Assembly (NCBI GenBank): GCA_028714695.1
Contig: JAQTLX010000004.1
Location: 62,001 to 126,000, forward strand
Direction of reading: 5' to 3'
Length of the DNA: 64,000 bases
Source: Ignavibacteria bacterium
GTDB taxonomy: Bacteria > Bacteroidota > Ignavibacteria > Tepidaquicellales > Tepidaquicellaceae
Shown here: piece by piece, positions 55,194-64,000 of the stretch
Numbering within the stretch: position 1 is the stretch's first letter
Layout of the letters: every line of letters begins with the position of its first letter
The notes under the pieces: model-generated
What the model was told of the DNA's origin: nothing
The model's input: the letters and a program-made list of their open reading frames with translations, nothing else
Database searches by the model: none
Made by a program: the position numbers and the translations under genes

Positions 55194-55822
55194 AATTTTA
55201 TCAGCGGAAAATGGAATTGAGTTTTTATTGATAGCGAAGAATACTCCCCTGCAAAGTTATAAGAAGTAATTATGTCGAATATGTACAGCGTAAAACCCAG
55301 ACCCCCGGCAAATATTACTTTGCTCTCTGACTTTTTTAAATCGGGAATATCGATATCGGGCGACAATATTCGCTTTACGTTGTAGAACTTAACTTCTCCT
55401 ACAAGAAATGGAGAAGTAAAATTAGATTTCAAATATTTATTAAGCAGAAAATAAAACCCGCCTCCGAATGAACTAATTTTTGTTTCCATCGTATTTAGGT
55501 AATACAAAGACTTATATGCATCCAATCCTTTATGGTTCTGGAATTGATACTGCCCGAACAATACGAGCGGATATATGGACATTGAAGCAAATTCAAGCCT
55601 TGCCCCGTATGTCAATGCATTTTTTGAATTTCCTGAAAAAGTTTTTAGCGGAAAATCGGCACCGAGAAAGGGAGCGATGAACAATCCTGTGGGTTTTGCA
55701 GAAACAGATTTGAAAGTGTATATAACCGTAGAATCCTGTGAACCGGCGTTTATCTGCGCATCCGCTGTAGATATCAGAGATAATGATACTGCCAATATCA
55801 AAAAAATCAAACTCTTTCTCAT
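55190..55822 (-). CDS. outer-membrane beta-barrel protein
   Basis: About 210 residues. Signal peptide (KSLIFLILAVSLSLISTADA), then alternating hydrophobic strands (GLFIAPFLGADFPL, YGARLEFASMSIYPLVLFGQY, FAGGLGFTLYIFDIITSYNF) and ends with IKF. Eight to ten strands are plausible. No ligand can be named. Last gene of the minus-strand operon, overlapping DUF2520 by 4 bases. Confidence 0.75.
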   Translation of the reverse strand: MRKSLIFLILAVSLSLISTADAQINAGSQDSTVIYTFKSVSAKPTGLFIAPFLGADFPLKTFSGNSKNALTYGARLEFASMSIYPLVLFGQYQFQNHKGLDAYKSLYYLNTMETKISSFGGGFYFLLNKYLKSNFTSPFLVGEVKFYNVKRILSPDIDIPDLKKSESKVIFAGGLGFTLYIFDIITSYNFAGEYSSLSIKTQFHFPLIKF

Positions 55823-56676
55823 CTGTCAAATATTTTATTTACGTTTTTGGTTTTCTTGTTTTTCTTTCTTGAAACATCGGACAATATTACCGAAACTTGC
55901 TTATAATATTCAACAAAATTCGGAAATTTGCTATGCAATAAGTCCAAATGTTTTTTTACGGTATCTATATCTCCCCTTTCTACAGGCCCTGTCACGGATT
56001 TAACAACTCCGTATTCCCGAATATTTTCAATTGTTTTCATCAACAGAGGTTTCTGTGAATCGAACAGTTTTTTTTCGGGAATGCCCAGCGACTTTGATAA
56101 ATTGGCGGAAAGATAAAAATTCGCAATGACAAAATTGGAAGCCAGAACACAACTAAGATGATATTCGGATTTTTTATCCGAAGGTATCATTATATATTTT
56201 GATTTCAGTTTTTTTACAAGATTTTTTAATTTCCTGACAGCCGAAGGGCCTCCTTCAATCCCGAAATAAATCCCGGAAAGAAGTTTATTATCCTTCATCG
56301 AAATATACGGCAGCGTCTGAATCGGATGAAACGAAGCAATGTTTGCTGATTTTATACCCGAAGATTTTAGAATTGCTGAAGGCAGCACTCCGCTTGTATG
56401 CGCAATGACAGTGTCTTTAAGGGTTCCGGCTTTTTTTAATTCCGCGGCAATTCCTTTTATATCTCTGTCGCTTACACAAATTAGAATCAAATCGGATTTC
56501 GGTATAAACGGATTGCTTATACAATTGAAAACATTATTACAGCCGATAATTTTTCCTATTTTTTTCGCTCTGACCGTAGAATTATCGACAAGAGAAATAA
56601 TTTCGTTTCCCGTACGTTTTAATTCTATCGCAAATGCGGAACCGACATTGCCTATGCCTATAATCGATATTTTCAT
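55819..56676 (-). CDS. Rossmann-fold DUF2520 protein
   Basis: About 285 residues. N-terminal GIGNVGSAFAIEL (GxGxxG), the SDLILICVSDRDI and IAHTSGVLPS segments, and a helical C-terminal DUF2520 domain (SFHPIQTLP; CVLASNFVIANF). It resembles 6-phosphogluconate/P5C reductase-like oxidoreductases of unknown substrate. Common near panC or purine genes in other Bacteroidota, not here. Overlaps dtd and the barrel gene (4 bases each). Confidence 0.88.
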   Translation of the reverse strand: MKISIIGIGNVGSAFAIELKRTGNEIISLVDNSTVRAKKIGKIIGCNNVFNCISNPFIPKSDLILICVSDRDIKGIAAELKKAGTLKDTVIAHTSGVLPSAILKSSGIKSANIASFHPIQTLPYISMKDNKLLSGIYFGIEGGPSAVRKLKNLVKKLKSKYIMIPSDKKSEYHLSCVLASNFVIANFYLSANLSKSLGIPEKKLFDSQKPLLMKTIENIREYGVVKSVTGPVERGDIDTVKKHLDLLHSKFPNFVEYYKQVSVILSDVSRKKNKKTKNVNKIFDR

Positions 56677-57119
56677 TTTTCAAGAATTATGGTTACAGGA
56701 CCGTCATTTACAAGAGCCACTTTCATTTCAGCGGCGAAGACCCCATTCTTAATTTTTTCGGAAGAATAATTATCCTTTAGCGAAGACACAAACCGTTCGT
56801 AGAGTAAATTTGCTTTTTCAGGCTCTTCAGCAAAAATGAAACTCGGTCTGTTTCCGCTTTTTCCGTTATCCGTGCACAGCGTGAATTGAGAAATGACCAT
56901 TATCTCTCCGGATATATTTTTTATACTGAGATTCATCAGCCCCTTTTCATCTTCGAATATTCTGAGATCCGATATCTTCTGAGCAAGTTTATCGGCATTT
57001 GCTTCCGTATCCCCTTTTTTCACTCCAAGTAGTACAAGGAGACCCCTTCCCGTTTTGCTGTATACACTGCCGTCAATATTCACGCTCGACTCGAGCACTC
57101 TTTGTATTACCGCAATCAT
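56673..57119 (-). CDS. dtd: D-aminoacyl-tRNA deacylase
   Basis: About 148 residues. Removes D-amino acids mischarged on tRNA. Both motifs are present: SQFTL near residue 77 (catalytic) and the C-terminal NDGPVTIIL with the FAAEMKVALV strand; GNRPSF also fits. Overlaps prmC and DUF2520 by 4 bases each. Confidence 0.96.
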   Translation of the reverse strand: MIAVIQRVLESSVNIDGSVYSKTGRGLLVLLGVKKGDTEANADKLAQKISDLRIFEDEKGLMNLSIKNISGEIMVISQFTLCTDNGKSGNRPSFIFAEEPEKANLLYERFVSSLKDNYSSEKIKNGVFAAEMKVALVNDGPVTIILEK

Positions 57120-58006
57120 CTGTTTAATGTTAAAACTCTGTAATTACCGCTGTAATCTTTGTCGAAATTATAGTCTTTAATCCCTGCACACTCAAGCAGA
57201 TTTGTAAGTTCATCTTTTCTGTTGTAAGCAATCTCCATTAAAAATACAGCATCACAAATATTCTTAATTTCAAAAAGTTTCCTGTAAAAAACAAGCCCGT
57301 CTCCTGAATCCGTTAAAGCTGTTCCGGGTTCGTAATCCAGAACTTCCCTGTCCAGCAATTTATATTCAGGAATTGAAATGTAAGGAGGATTTGATATTAT
57401 GTAATTAAATTCGAGTTTGTATTTTTCTTCAAGTTCCTTTACGCTGAAATCTTCAGACAGAAAATCTCTTTTTTCCAAAATACAACTGCCTTCAGGAATA
57501 TTGTTAGCGTGTAAATTAGCAGTCGCTGTACTTATCGCTTCATCGCCTATATCTATCCCTATGTACTTATATTTTTTATTATTCTTGCCCAATTCTCCTG
57601 AAACAGCCGCTGCTATGCATCCGGAGCCTGTGCCGATTTCAAGTATCGAGATATTATCCTCATCTTTAGTTTTTTCAAGAAACCTTTCCACAAGAACTTC
57701 CGTGTCGGGTCTTGGAATAAGTACCGAAGGATTTACGGCTATTTCATACCCGTAAAAATTTGTCGAACCGAGGATGTATTGAAGTGGTTCGTTTTTAAGC
57801 CTTCTCTTCAGCAAAGGTTTGAACTTATTTATTTCGTCCTGCGTGAGCGGCTTATCGAAATCCAGATAAAGTTTTAATCTTGAACAGGAAAGCACATGAC
57901 AGAATAACAGTTCAACATTCAGTCTCGCATCTTTAATTCCGTTCTTACTCAGCAAATCGGCAGAATAATTCAGGATTTCAAGTAACGTCGATAGTTTATC
58001 CTTCAT
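57116..58006 (-). CDS. prmC: release factor glutamine methyltransferase
   Basis: About 296 residues. SAM-dependent N5-glutamine methylation of the GGQ motif of RF1/RF2. SAM site ILEIGTGSGCIAAAV, the catalytic NPPY motif in IISNPPYISIPEY and an N-terminal helical domain. Overlaps dtd by 4 bases and starts 4 bases after the amidohydrolase-like gene. Confidence 0.96.
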   Translation of the reverse strand: MKDKLSTLLEILNYSADLLSKNGIKDARLNVELLFCHVLSCSRLKLYLDFDKPLTQDEINKFKPLLKRRLKNEPLQYILGSTNFYGYEIAVNPSVLIPRPDTEVLVERFLEKTKDEDNISILEIGTGSGCIAAAVSGELGKNNKKYKYIGIDIGDEAISTATANLHANNIPEGSCILEKRDFLSEDFSVKELEEKYKLEFNYIISNPPYISIPEYKLLDREVLDYEPGTALTDSGDGLVFYRKLFEIKNICDAVFLMEIAYNRKDELTNLLECAGIKDYNFDKDYSGNYRVLTLNR

Positions 58007-58009
58007 ATA

Positions 58010-59671
58010 TTACTGTTGTTCAAAAACAATTTTCCCGTTCATGACAGTTCTGAGAATTTTTATCTTTGCAATATCCTTCGGGTTCATCGTAAAAATATCA
58101 TCTGAGAGAACTACAAAATCGGCATACTTGTCTTTTTCCAGAGTGCCTTTAATATCTTCTTCAAATCCGGCGTAGGCAGCATATACTGTGAATGCCTTTA
58201 CTGCATCAAGCACGGATAGTTTCTGATTTATGCCGGGAATGTTTTTTATGAGCGTATCCTGAGGCTGCCTGTTAACAAGCATGCTTATTAAAGTAACAGG
58301 GCTTATTGTATTGCTGTAAGGAAAATTTGAACCCGCTGCCAGATATCCTGCATTCTGCAGAAGCGAATTCCACAGACCGAGATTAACAATATTTCCGGCA
58401 GGTATATATTCATTTATGCTTTCAATATTGTTCAACGTAACATCGGGACGCACCGAAGGTATTATTTTCAGTTCACCGATTCTTTTCAGGTCATTTGGCT
58501 GTACAAATTCAATGTACTCCAATGTGATTCTCGGGTCTTTGTAACTTTTTTCTTTCAGCACTTTTTCGATAACATTCAGATTATCGTTTACAGCCTTATC
58601 GCCGACGGTTTTTATACAGAACTGGAAGTTCTTGTCCAGTGCTTTTTTAAGATTGGTCTCTACTTCTTCAGCCGTTGCGTAAAGAAAAGTGTTCGTGGAA
58701 TTTTTCAAATAACCGTCTTTCATTGCAGCAGCCTGCAAATTTAAAGCGCCGTCATAATCAACCGAAACTGAACGGACTGTCAATTGGTCCTTATAATTCT
58801 TTTCAATTCCTTTCTGAAGATATTCCTCAAATGTTTCGTCGCCGACACTCAGAACACCATATACCTTTGAATAAAACTTTCCGCTGTCTATAAGTTGTTT
58901 AAATAATTGCAGAGATTCCTTATTTACTGTCCTGTCATGCACTTCCGTTATTCCATATCTCGCAAGTTCTTTTGATGCAGTTTGAACCGATTGAAACATG
59001 TCTTCTTTAGATAGTTCCGGCGATTTTTCTTTTATTAGGTTTACTGCTTTATCGTATAAAAGACCCGTCATTTCGCCTTTTGCATCTTTTTCTATCTCGC
59101 CGTCCTTCGGATCAGGAGTCAAATTGGTAATCTGAAGCGTCTGCAGCAGTTTTGTATTGCACCACGCCATATCGCCCGTCAGATTCAAAATGTAAACATT
59201 ATAATTTGCAGCGGCATTGTCGAGAATGCTTTTATTCAGTTTTAATAGATCGTCATCCGAAAAATTCACTTCGTTCATCGCATATCCGACTATCCAACTG
59301 CCTTCTTTCTTTTCCTTTGCTTTCTCTGTTATAACCTTAGTTATATCATCAATGGATTTCGCATTAATGAAGTTTATGAAGTTCAGGTTTCTGCCGAATT
59401 CTACTATCGAGCCTTCAAGGTCTATAAATCCCGGTATAACTGTCTTTCCCTTTAAATCAACGATATCTTTCGTATCATATTTCGATTTTATCTCGTCGTT
59501 TCTGCCTATATCAATTATTTTCTTATCGCGTACTGCCATCGCCTCGGCTATAGTGTTTTTATTGTCCAGCGTATATATCTTCCCGTTTACGTATACAGTA
59601 ACAGGTGATTTTGAACACGAGGTTACAAGTACTACCAGCGATAATATTAATATATATTTAAGTAATTTCAT
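58010..59671 (-). CDS. amidohydrolase-fold (YtcJ-like) lipoprotein lacking metal ligands
   Basis: About 553 residues. Lipobox LVTSC (Cys19). Overall alignment to YtcJ-type amidohydrolases is clear (VYVNGKIYTLD, AEAMAVRDKKIIDIG, GKTVIPGFID, GSWIVGYAMN, DGALNLQAAAM, VGDKAVNDNL, GNIVNLGLWNSLL). The metal-binding residues are replaced: the HxH after PGFID is E86-G-S88, the later His of HAIGD is K354, the His of RIEH is Y386, and the Asp of GSDxPV is N449. Thus it is probably not an active amidohydrolase. Heads the minus-strand operon with prmC, dtd, DUF2520 and a barrel protein. Function unknown. Confidence 0.85.
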   Translation of the reverse strand: MKLLKYILILSLVVLVTSCSKSPVTVYVNGKIYTLDNKNTIAEAMAVRDKKIIDIGRNDEIKSKYDTKDIVDLKGKTVIPGFIDLEGSIVEFGRNLNFINFINAKSIDDITKVITEKAKEKKEGSWIVGYAMNEVNFSDDDLLKLNKSILDNAAANYNVYILNLTGDMAWCNTKLLQTLQITNLTPDPKDGEIEKDAKGEMTGLLYDKAVNLIKEKSPELSKEDMFQSVQTASKELARYGITEVHDRTVNKESLQLFKQLIDSGKFYSKVYGVLSVGDETFEEYLQKGIEKNYKDQLTVRSVSVDYDGALNLQAAAMKDGYLKNSTNTFLYATAEEVETNLKKALDKNFQFCIKTVGDKAVNDNLNVIEKVLKEKSYKDPRITLEYIEFVQPNDLKRIGELKIIPSVRPDVTLNNIESINEYIPAGNIVNLGLWNSLLQNAGYLAAGSNFPYSNTISPVTLISMLVNRQPQDTLIKNIPGINQKLSVLDAVKAFTVYAAYAGFEEDIKGTLEKDKYADFVVLSDDIFTMNPKDIAKIKILRTVMNGKIVFEQQ

Positions 59672-59854
59672 GATGTTTTAATTTAATTCATTATGCTTAC
59701 AATCGTATTAACATAACAAATAATAGGTTTTTATAAAATGCAAATTACAGAAAAAGTTCTAATAAACTGCTAAATATGGTTGGAATCATAAAAATATGAA
59801 CTGATGCTTTAAGTGGTATTGAATTATTGGTTTTTTATTGATATCTTAATCATC

Positions 59855-60340
59855 ATGAAACAAAGTAATGTATCAATGAAGGAAAAGTTTTCTATGAAGA
59901 AACTTTACTATTCCATTAGCGAAGTGAGTAAAATCACTGAACTGGAACAGTATGTGCTTAGGTATTGGGAAACCGAATTTGAACAATTAAAACCCGCAAA
60001 AAATCTCGCAGGGAATAGAATATATACTAACAAAGATATAAAACTGATTTTATACATTAAAAGACTTCTCAGAGACGAAAAATACACTATTGAAGGTGCA
60101 AAAAAACTTCTAAAGTCTTACAATTTCAAAGAAGAACAACCCGAAGATACTAAACCTGTTGAAAAGAAGAAATTTCAGCAATTTTTACACAAAGAACCCA
60201 AACCATCCAAAGAATTGAGCCTTTTTAATTCAGGTACTTTGCCTCATCAGGACGAGGAAACTGTAGACAAACCCGTAATAAAGAAAGATTTGAAAGAACT
60301 GCGTAACTTCCTTTCAGAACTTTTAGATGACCTGGACTAA
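59855..60340 (+). CDS. MerR-type DNA-binding regulator
   Basis: About 161 residues from ATG 59855; later ATGs at 59876 or 59894 are possible. N-terminal MerR winged helix (YSISEVSKITELEQYVLRYW, FEQLKPAKNLAGNRIYTNKDI, LLRDEKYTIEGAKKLL), then a charged linker rich in K, E and P and a short helical C terminus (LKELRNFLSELLDDLD). No ligand domain or cysteines are obvious. Targets are unknown. The 265 bases downstream (60341-60605) are AT-rich with no gene seen. Confidence 0.85.
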   Translation: MKQSNVSMKEKFSMKKLYYSISEVSKITELEQYVLRYWETEFEQLKPAKNLAGNRIYTNKDIKLILYIKRLLRDEKYTIEGAKKLLKSYNFKEEQPEDTKPVEKKKFQQFLHKEPKPSKELSLFNSGTLPHQDEETVDKPVIKKDLKELRNFLSELLDDLD

Positions 60341-60605
60341 CAGTCTTATTTAATAACCATATCGGCAATTAATTCTAAAGCATTACTTTCGCGTTTGGGA
60401 ATGTTAATAACTCTGAAATACAGATTGTATTCCCTATTATTCTCCCGGAATTACCATAATACCGTCTGAAATAATACGTACTCGATATATTATTACAACA
60501 GATTTGTACAAGCATTTGATAATGAATAATTATCAGCGCAGAATTTTTATTTATATAATTTTTTAATTCAAAATTACATAACTTTATTGATAAATAATTA
60601 AAATA

Positions 60606-62279
60606 ATGGCAGATAACAAAATAATTTTTTCATTGGTAGGTGTGAACAAGTTTTTCCCGCCCCACAAACAGGTTTTAAAGAATATATATTTATCATTTTT
60701 CTACGGCGCTAAAATCGGAATTATCGGTTTAAACGGTTCGGGAAAATCGACATTGCTGAAAATAATAGCGGGACTGGAAACTGAATTCGACGGCGAACTT
60801 CATTTTACTAAAGAATATTCAATAGGTTTTCTTCCTCAGGAACCCGAACTTGACGATACTAAAACAGTAAAAGAAACCGTAATGGAAGGCGCCGGCGAAA
60901 TTGTCGGCATATTAAAAGAATACGAAGAGATAAATAATAAATTTGCCGAACCGATGACGGACGATGAGATGACAAAACTTATCGAAAGACAGGGCGAACT
61001 TACAGAACTTATCGAGCATAAAGGCGGATGGGAACTTGATGCAAAACTCGAACGAGCAATGGATGCTCTGCGATGCCCCGACGAAGATGCTGTAGTCGGC
61101 AATCTTAGCGGCGGCGAAAGAAGACGCGTCGCGCTTTGCAAACTGCTGCTTACTGAACCCGATATACTATTACTGGACGAACCGACAAACCATCTTGACG
61201 CTGAATCAGTCGAATGGCTCGAACTTTTTCTCCAGCAATATAAAGGTACAGTCATAGCCGTTACTCATGACAGATATTTTCTGGATAACGTGGCAGGATG
61301 GATACTTGAACTCGACCGCGGAGAAGGAATTCCCTGGGAGGGAAATTATTCTTCCTGGCTTGACCAGAAAGCACGCCGTCTCGAATTGGAAGAAAAAACC
61401 GAAAGCAAGAGAAAGAAAACTCTTGAAAGAGAACTTGAATGGGTGCGGATGTCTCCGCGAGCCAGACAGGCGAAATCCAAAGCAAGACTGCAGGCGTATG
61501 ATAAAATGATGAGCGAAGATACTAAAGAAAAAGAAGAGAAACTTGAGATTTTCATTCCGAACGGTCCGCGTCTCGGAAATAAAGTAATCGATGCGCAAAA
61601 TGTAAAAAAATCTTTCGGTGAAAAATTATTATTCGATAATCTTAATTTTTCGCTTCCGCCTGCAGGGATTGTTGGCGTTATAGGTCCGAACGGAGCTGGA
61701 AAAACAACATTGTTCAGGATGATTCTCGGCACCGAAAAACCTACAAGCGGCAATTTCGATGTAGGCGATACCGTAAACATTGGATACGTAGACCAGAGCC
61801 ACATAAATTTGAATCCGGAAGACTCAGTATGGCAGGCAATTTCGGAAGGTTCCGAAGTAATCGAACTCGGAGGCAGACAATTTAATTCAAGAGCATATGT
61901 CGGAAGATTTAATTTCACAGGCGCCGACCAGGAGAAAAAAGTTAAGTCACTGTCAGGAGGCGAAAGAAACCGGCTGCATCTTGCTCTTACACTTAAATCA
62001 CAGGCGAATGTACTGCTTCTTGACGAACCTACAAACGATATCGACGTAAATACTCTTCGCGCGCTCGAGGAAGGTCTTGAGGACTTTGCCGGATGCGCTG
62101 TCATCATTTCCCATGACAGATGGTTTCTCGACAGAATAGCAACTCATATTCTTGCGTTCGAAGGAAACTCGGAAGTCTTTTTCTTCGAAGGCGGTTATTC
62201 GGATTACGAAGAAAACAAGAAAAAAAGACTCGGCGATGCAGTACCGAAGAGAATTAAATTCAGGAAACTTGTTGAATAG
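60606..62279 (+). CDS. ettA: energy-dependent translational throttle protein EttA (ABC-F)
   Basis: About 557 residues. Two ABC domains in one soluble chain without membrane segments: Walker A GLNGSGKST and GPNGAGKTT, signatures LSGGERRRVALCKLL and LSGGERNRLHLALTL, Walker B LLLDEPTNHLDAES and LLLDEPTNDIDVNT. The linker between them (EWVRMSPRARQAKSKARLQAY) is the P-site tRNA-interaction motif. EttA sits at the ribosomal E site and gates translation when ADP rises. Confidence 0.95.
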   Translation: MADNKIIFSLVGVNKFFPPHKQVLKNIYLSFFYGAKIGIIGLNGSGKSTLLKIIAGLETEFDGELHFTKEYSIGFLPQEPELDDTKTVKETVMEGAGEIVGILKEYEEINNKFAEPMTDDEMTKLIERQGELTELIEHKGGWELDAKLERAMDALRCPDEDAVVGNLSGGERRRVALCKLLLTEPDILLLDEPTNHLDAESVEWLELFLQQYKGTVIAVTHDRYFLDNVAGWILELDRGEGIPWEGNYSSWLDQKARRLELEEKTESKRKKTLERELEWVRMSPRARQAKSKARLQAYDKMMSEDTKEKEEKLEIFIPNGPRLGNKVIDAQNVKKSFGEKLLFDNLNFSLPPAGIVGVIGPNGAGKTTLFRMILGTEKPTSGNFDVGDTVNIGYVDQSHINLNPEDSVWQAISEGSEVIELGGRQFNSRAYVGRFNFTGADQEKKVKSLSGGERNRLHLALTLKSQANVLLLDEPTNDIDVNTLRALEEGLEDFAGCAVIISHDRWFLDRIATHILAFEGNSEVFFFEGGYSDYEENKKKRLGDAVPKRIKFRKLVE

Positions 62280-62994
62280 CACGAATTCAATATTGAGGAC
62301 GATATCATCTTTTAAAGATGACTTCGTTGATTTTGTGTTTCCGAAAATATGTATTATAAGCGACGAACGTTTGCCCGAAGGCAATTCAAACAATTTTATT
62401 AAAGACGAACTGCTTGAAAAACTCGAACTGGTTAAGAAAGATAAACTTGTTCTGGCAAGAGCAAAAATCAATTCCGACTTTTTCCTTTCGAAATATGCCT
62501 TCAGAACGGATAATGAAATCCAGACATTGATTCATTATCTCAAGTATAAAGGATTTTCTAAAATCGGTGAATTTCTTGGACGTATCATCGGCGCCCTTCT
62601 TCTTGATAAATACACCGAAGAATTATCGCAGTTTGATTTGTTGATGCCTGTTCCCCTATTCGTATCTAAAGAAAGAGAAAGAGGTTATAATCAGAGTTAT
62701 CATATATGCCGGGGCATTTCAGATGCAGCAGGACTTGACATTTTAAATGACAAAGTTTTAAGAATTAAAAATACAAAATCACAGACAGGACTTACGTACG
62801 ACAGGAGAATCGAAAACGTAAAAAATGCTTTCATAATAAATGACAAATGCAAAACAATTGTCGACGGCAAAGGAATACTTGTCGTGGATGATGTGATTAC
62901 AACCGGCTCAACTATTAAAGAAGTTATTAGAATACTTAAAGAGACAACTTATTCTAAAGTCGGAGCGGTTACTGTCAGCATGGCTGAAGACTAA
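62272..62994 (+). CDS. comF: ComF family phosphoribosyltransferase-like protein
   Basis: About 240 residues. ComF/GntX type: RERGYNQSYHICRGI and the PRPP loop GILVVDDVITTGSTIKEV are clear, as is the LIHYLKYKGFSKIGEFLG segment. The N-terminal zinc-finger CxxC motifs of many ComF proteins are mostly missing; only an isolated Cys (FPKICIISDERLP) remains. There is no in-frame ATG near the start: TTG at 62272 (AGGA 7 bases upstream, overlapping the ettA end) is chosen, with TTG 62269 or 62293 as alternatives. Used in competence in other bacteria, function here unknown. Confidence 0.85.
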   Translation: MNSTNSILRTISSFKDDFVDFVFPKICIISDERLPEGNSNNFIKDELLEKLELVKKDKLVLARAKINSDFFLSKYAFRTDNEIQTLIHYLKYKGFSKIGEFLGRIIGALLLDKYTEELSQFDLLMPVPLFVSKERERGYNQSYHICRGISDAAGLDILNDKVLRIKNTKSQTGLTYDRRIENVKNAFIINDKCKTIVDGKGILVVDDVITTGSTIKEVIRILKETTYSKVGAVTVSMAED

Positions 62995-64000
62995 TATTTA
63001 CCGAGTTTCAGCAATAATTTTTCGATGTCCCCTTCGTTATTGAAAAGATGCGGCGACACACGTAAAAATCCTTCCCTTAATGCAATGAACACATTCTCCT
63101 TTTCAAGATCTTTCTGAATGTATGCATTCTTCGTTTTGTCTTTATGAGAAAATATCATTATGTTCGACCTGTGCTCCGGACTCATATCGGATTCATTTAT
63201 GAAGTTTGTTTTTGCCAGCCCTTCTGAAAACAAATCCATAAGATGAAGTATATGTTTGAAAATATTTTCCACTCCGATTTTAAGGAATAATTCGAGCGAT
63301 GATTCCAAACCTATCATCCCCAGTGTATTAGGCGTCGAATTTTCATACGCCGAACCGTCGTCGTTGAACTCAAGATTGTAATCTAAAAAATTATCGAAAT
63401 TATATTTCACGCTTGCCGTTGCTACGTAAGTCGGGTTTATAATACTTCTCATTCTTTCGGGAATATAAGAAAATCCGATTCCCGCCGGCGACATCATCCA
63501 CTTCTGCGAGCCTGCCGCAAGAAAATCGGGATTCAGTTTCTTTACGTCGAAAGGCACAACGCCTATGCTCTGAATACCGTCAATCACAAGATACACGCCG
63601 CGTTCTGTGCATATACCCCTTATTTCTTCAAGATTATTTCTGAATCCTAAAAACTCAACCGAACTTATTGTCAGAACCTTAACATTGTTTTCAGATAAGA
63701 CTTTTTCAATATCGTCCGTTTTGATAACACCATTGCGCGATGGGATTTTAATGTTCCTTATTCCGTTTAATTTTTCCTGATTCATCCAGGCATATACTAT
63801 TGAGGGAAATTCACTGTCGGCATAAGCAGCGCAATCATCTTTATTAAGTTTTATTCCGTTAGCAAATATATTCAGACCGTGAGTAGTGCATCCGGTTATA
63901 ATGATTTCTGATTTGTCTGAATTTATAAGTCTTGAAGCGAGTTCCCTGACAGAACTCAACTTTTCATTATTGAATATGCTCAGATTATCGTTTGTGAATG
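62991..64000 (-). CDS. class V aminotransferase-like PLP enzyme (partial, 5' end outside window)
   Basis: At least 336 residues; the reading frame stays open to the window edge, so the N terminus is missing. Fold type I, class V: FLAAGSQKWMMSPAGIGFSYI carries the PLP-binding lysine, and VIDGIQSIGVVPFD is the D-x-x-Q cofactor segment. Resembles isopenicillin-N-epimerase or cysteine-desulfurase-like enzymes. The usual His before the PLP Lys is Gln (SQK), and no catalytic Cys of desulfurases is obvious, so a lyase or epimerase-like role is more likely. Converges with comF with a 4-base overlap. Confidence 0.85.
   Translation of the reverse strand, partial: FTNDNLSIFNNEKLSSVRELASRLINSDKSEIIITGCTTHGLNIFANGIKLNKDDCAAYADSEFPSIVYAWMNQEKLNGIRNIKIPSRNGVIKTDDIEKVLSENNVKVLTISSVEFLGFRNNLEEIRGICTERGVYLVIDGIQSIGVVPFDVKKLNPDFLAAGSQKWMMSPAGIGFSYIPERMRSIINPTYVATASVKYNFDNFLDYNLEFNDDGSAYENSTPNTLGMIGLESSLELFLKIGVENIFKHILHLMDLFSEGLAKTNFINESDMSPEHRSNIMIFSHKDKTKNAYIQKDLEKENVFIALREGFLRVSPHLFNNEGDIEKLLLKLGKY

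Noticed and set aside
61346-62107. 253-codon minus-strand frame inside ettA
   Set aside because: Serine/phenylalanine-rich antisense shadow of the ABC-F gene; no start signal or family match.

Overview
This AT-rich window looks like a chromosomal segment from the Bacteroidota/Chlorobiota/Ignavibacteriota branch of the FCB group, most likely an Ignavibacteria-type organism. Evidence: type IX secretion (T9SS) genes of the PorU/PorV kind, T9SS-type C-terminal sorting domains, promoters with the TTGACA-N17-TAtnTTTG form typical of Bacteroidota, a Bacteroidetes-style BtuB/BtuG cobalamin uptake set, and the conserved acpP-fabF-rnc, dxr-rseP and dtd-prmC neighbourhoods. The content is mostly housekeeping. 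I see no phage, insertion sequence, CRISPR array or other obvious mobile DNA. The assignment is inference from gene content only.

Layout. 1-4.98 kb (minus): histidine ammonia-lyase, YihY-type membrane protein, SpoIIE-type phosphatase and a TPR protein in one tight operon, behind a leader that looks like a transcription attenuator. 4.98-9.37 kb (minus): a gamma carbonic anhydrase homologue, then a cobalamin operon (cobalamin riboswitch, btuB, cobO-type adenosyltransferase, btuG-like surface lipoprotein). 9.38-12.02 kb (minus): alpha-oxoamine synthase (serine palmitoyltransferase-like), lipoprotein, UPF0200-like nucleotide kinase, dCMP deaminase. 12.1-15.3 kb (plus): extended SDR, argS, SLBB protein. 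15.4-23.0 kb: lysine-rich secreted protein, DUF2461 protein, tandem alpha/beta hydrolases, tRNA-His, ECF sigma factor, TlpA-like lipoprotein, dxr, rseP. 23.1-26.9 kb: SDR, pyruvate kinase, TPR protein, amidase, initiator tRNA. 27-34.3 kb (plus): etfBA, bifunctional nuclease, OMP, coaX, a propeller-like protein, yjbQ, and a membrane Fe-S oxidoreductase that probably links ETF to the quinone pool. 34.3-41.1 kb (plus): metK, purL, putative NlpC-like lipoprotein, acpP, fabF, rnc.

41.1-54.1 kb is the most distinctive part. Two full-length tandem PorU-like C25 peptidases, each behind a duplicated promoter and a roughly 145-nt structured leader, are followed by porV and a T9SS-exported M6-family protein whose zinc-binding motif has been lost. 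54.1-64 kb: a TTG-started glycosyltransferase, a minus-strand operon (amidohydrolase-like lipoprotein lacking its metal ligands, prmC, dtd, DUF2520, OMP), a MerR-type regulator, ettA, comF, and a class V aminotransferase cut by the window edge.

The best candidates for undescribed biology are the twin porU loci with their conserved leaders, the two secreted pseudoenzymes (M6-like and YtcJ-like), and the candidate attenuator in front of hutH. None of these has been tested by database search here.
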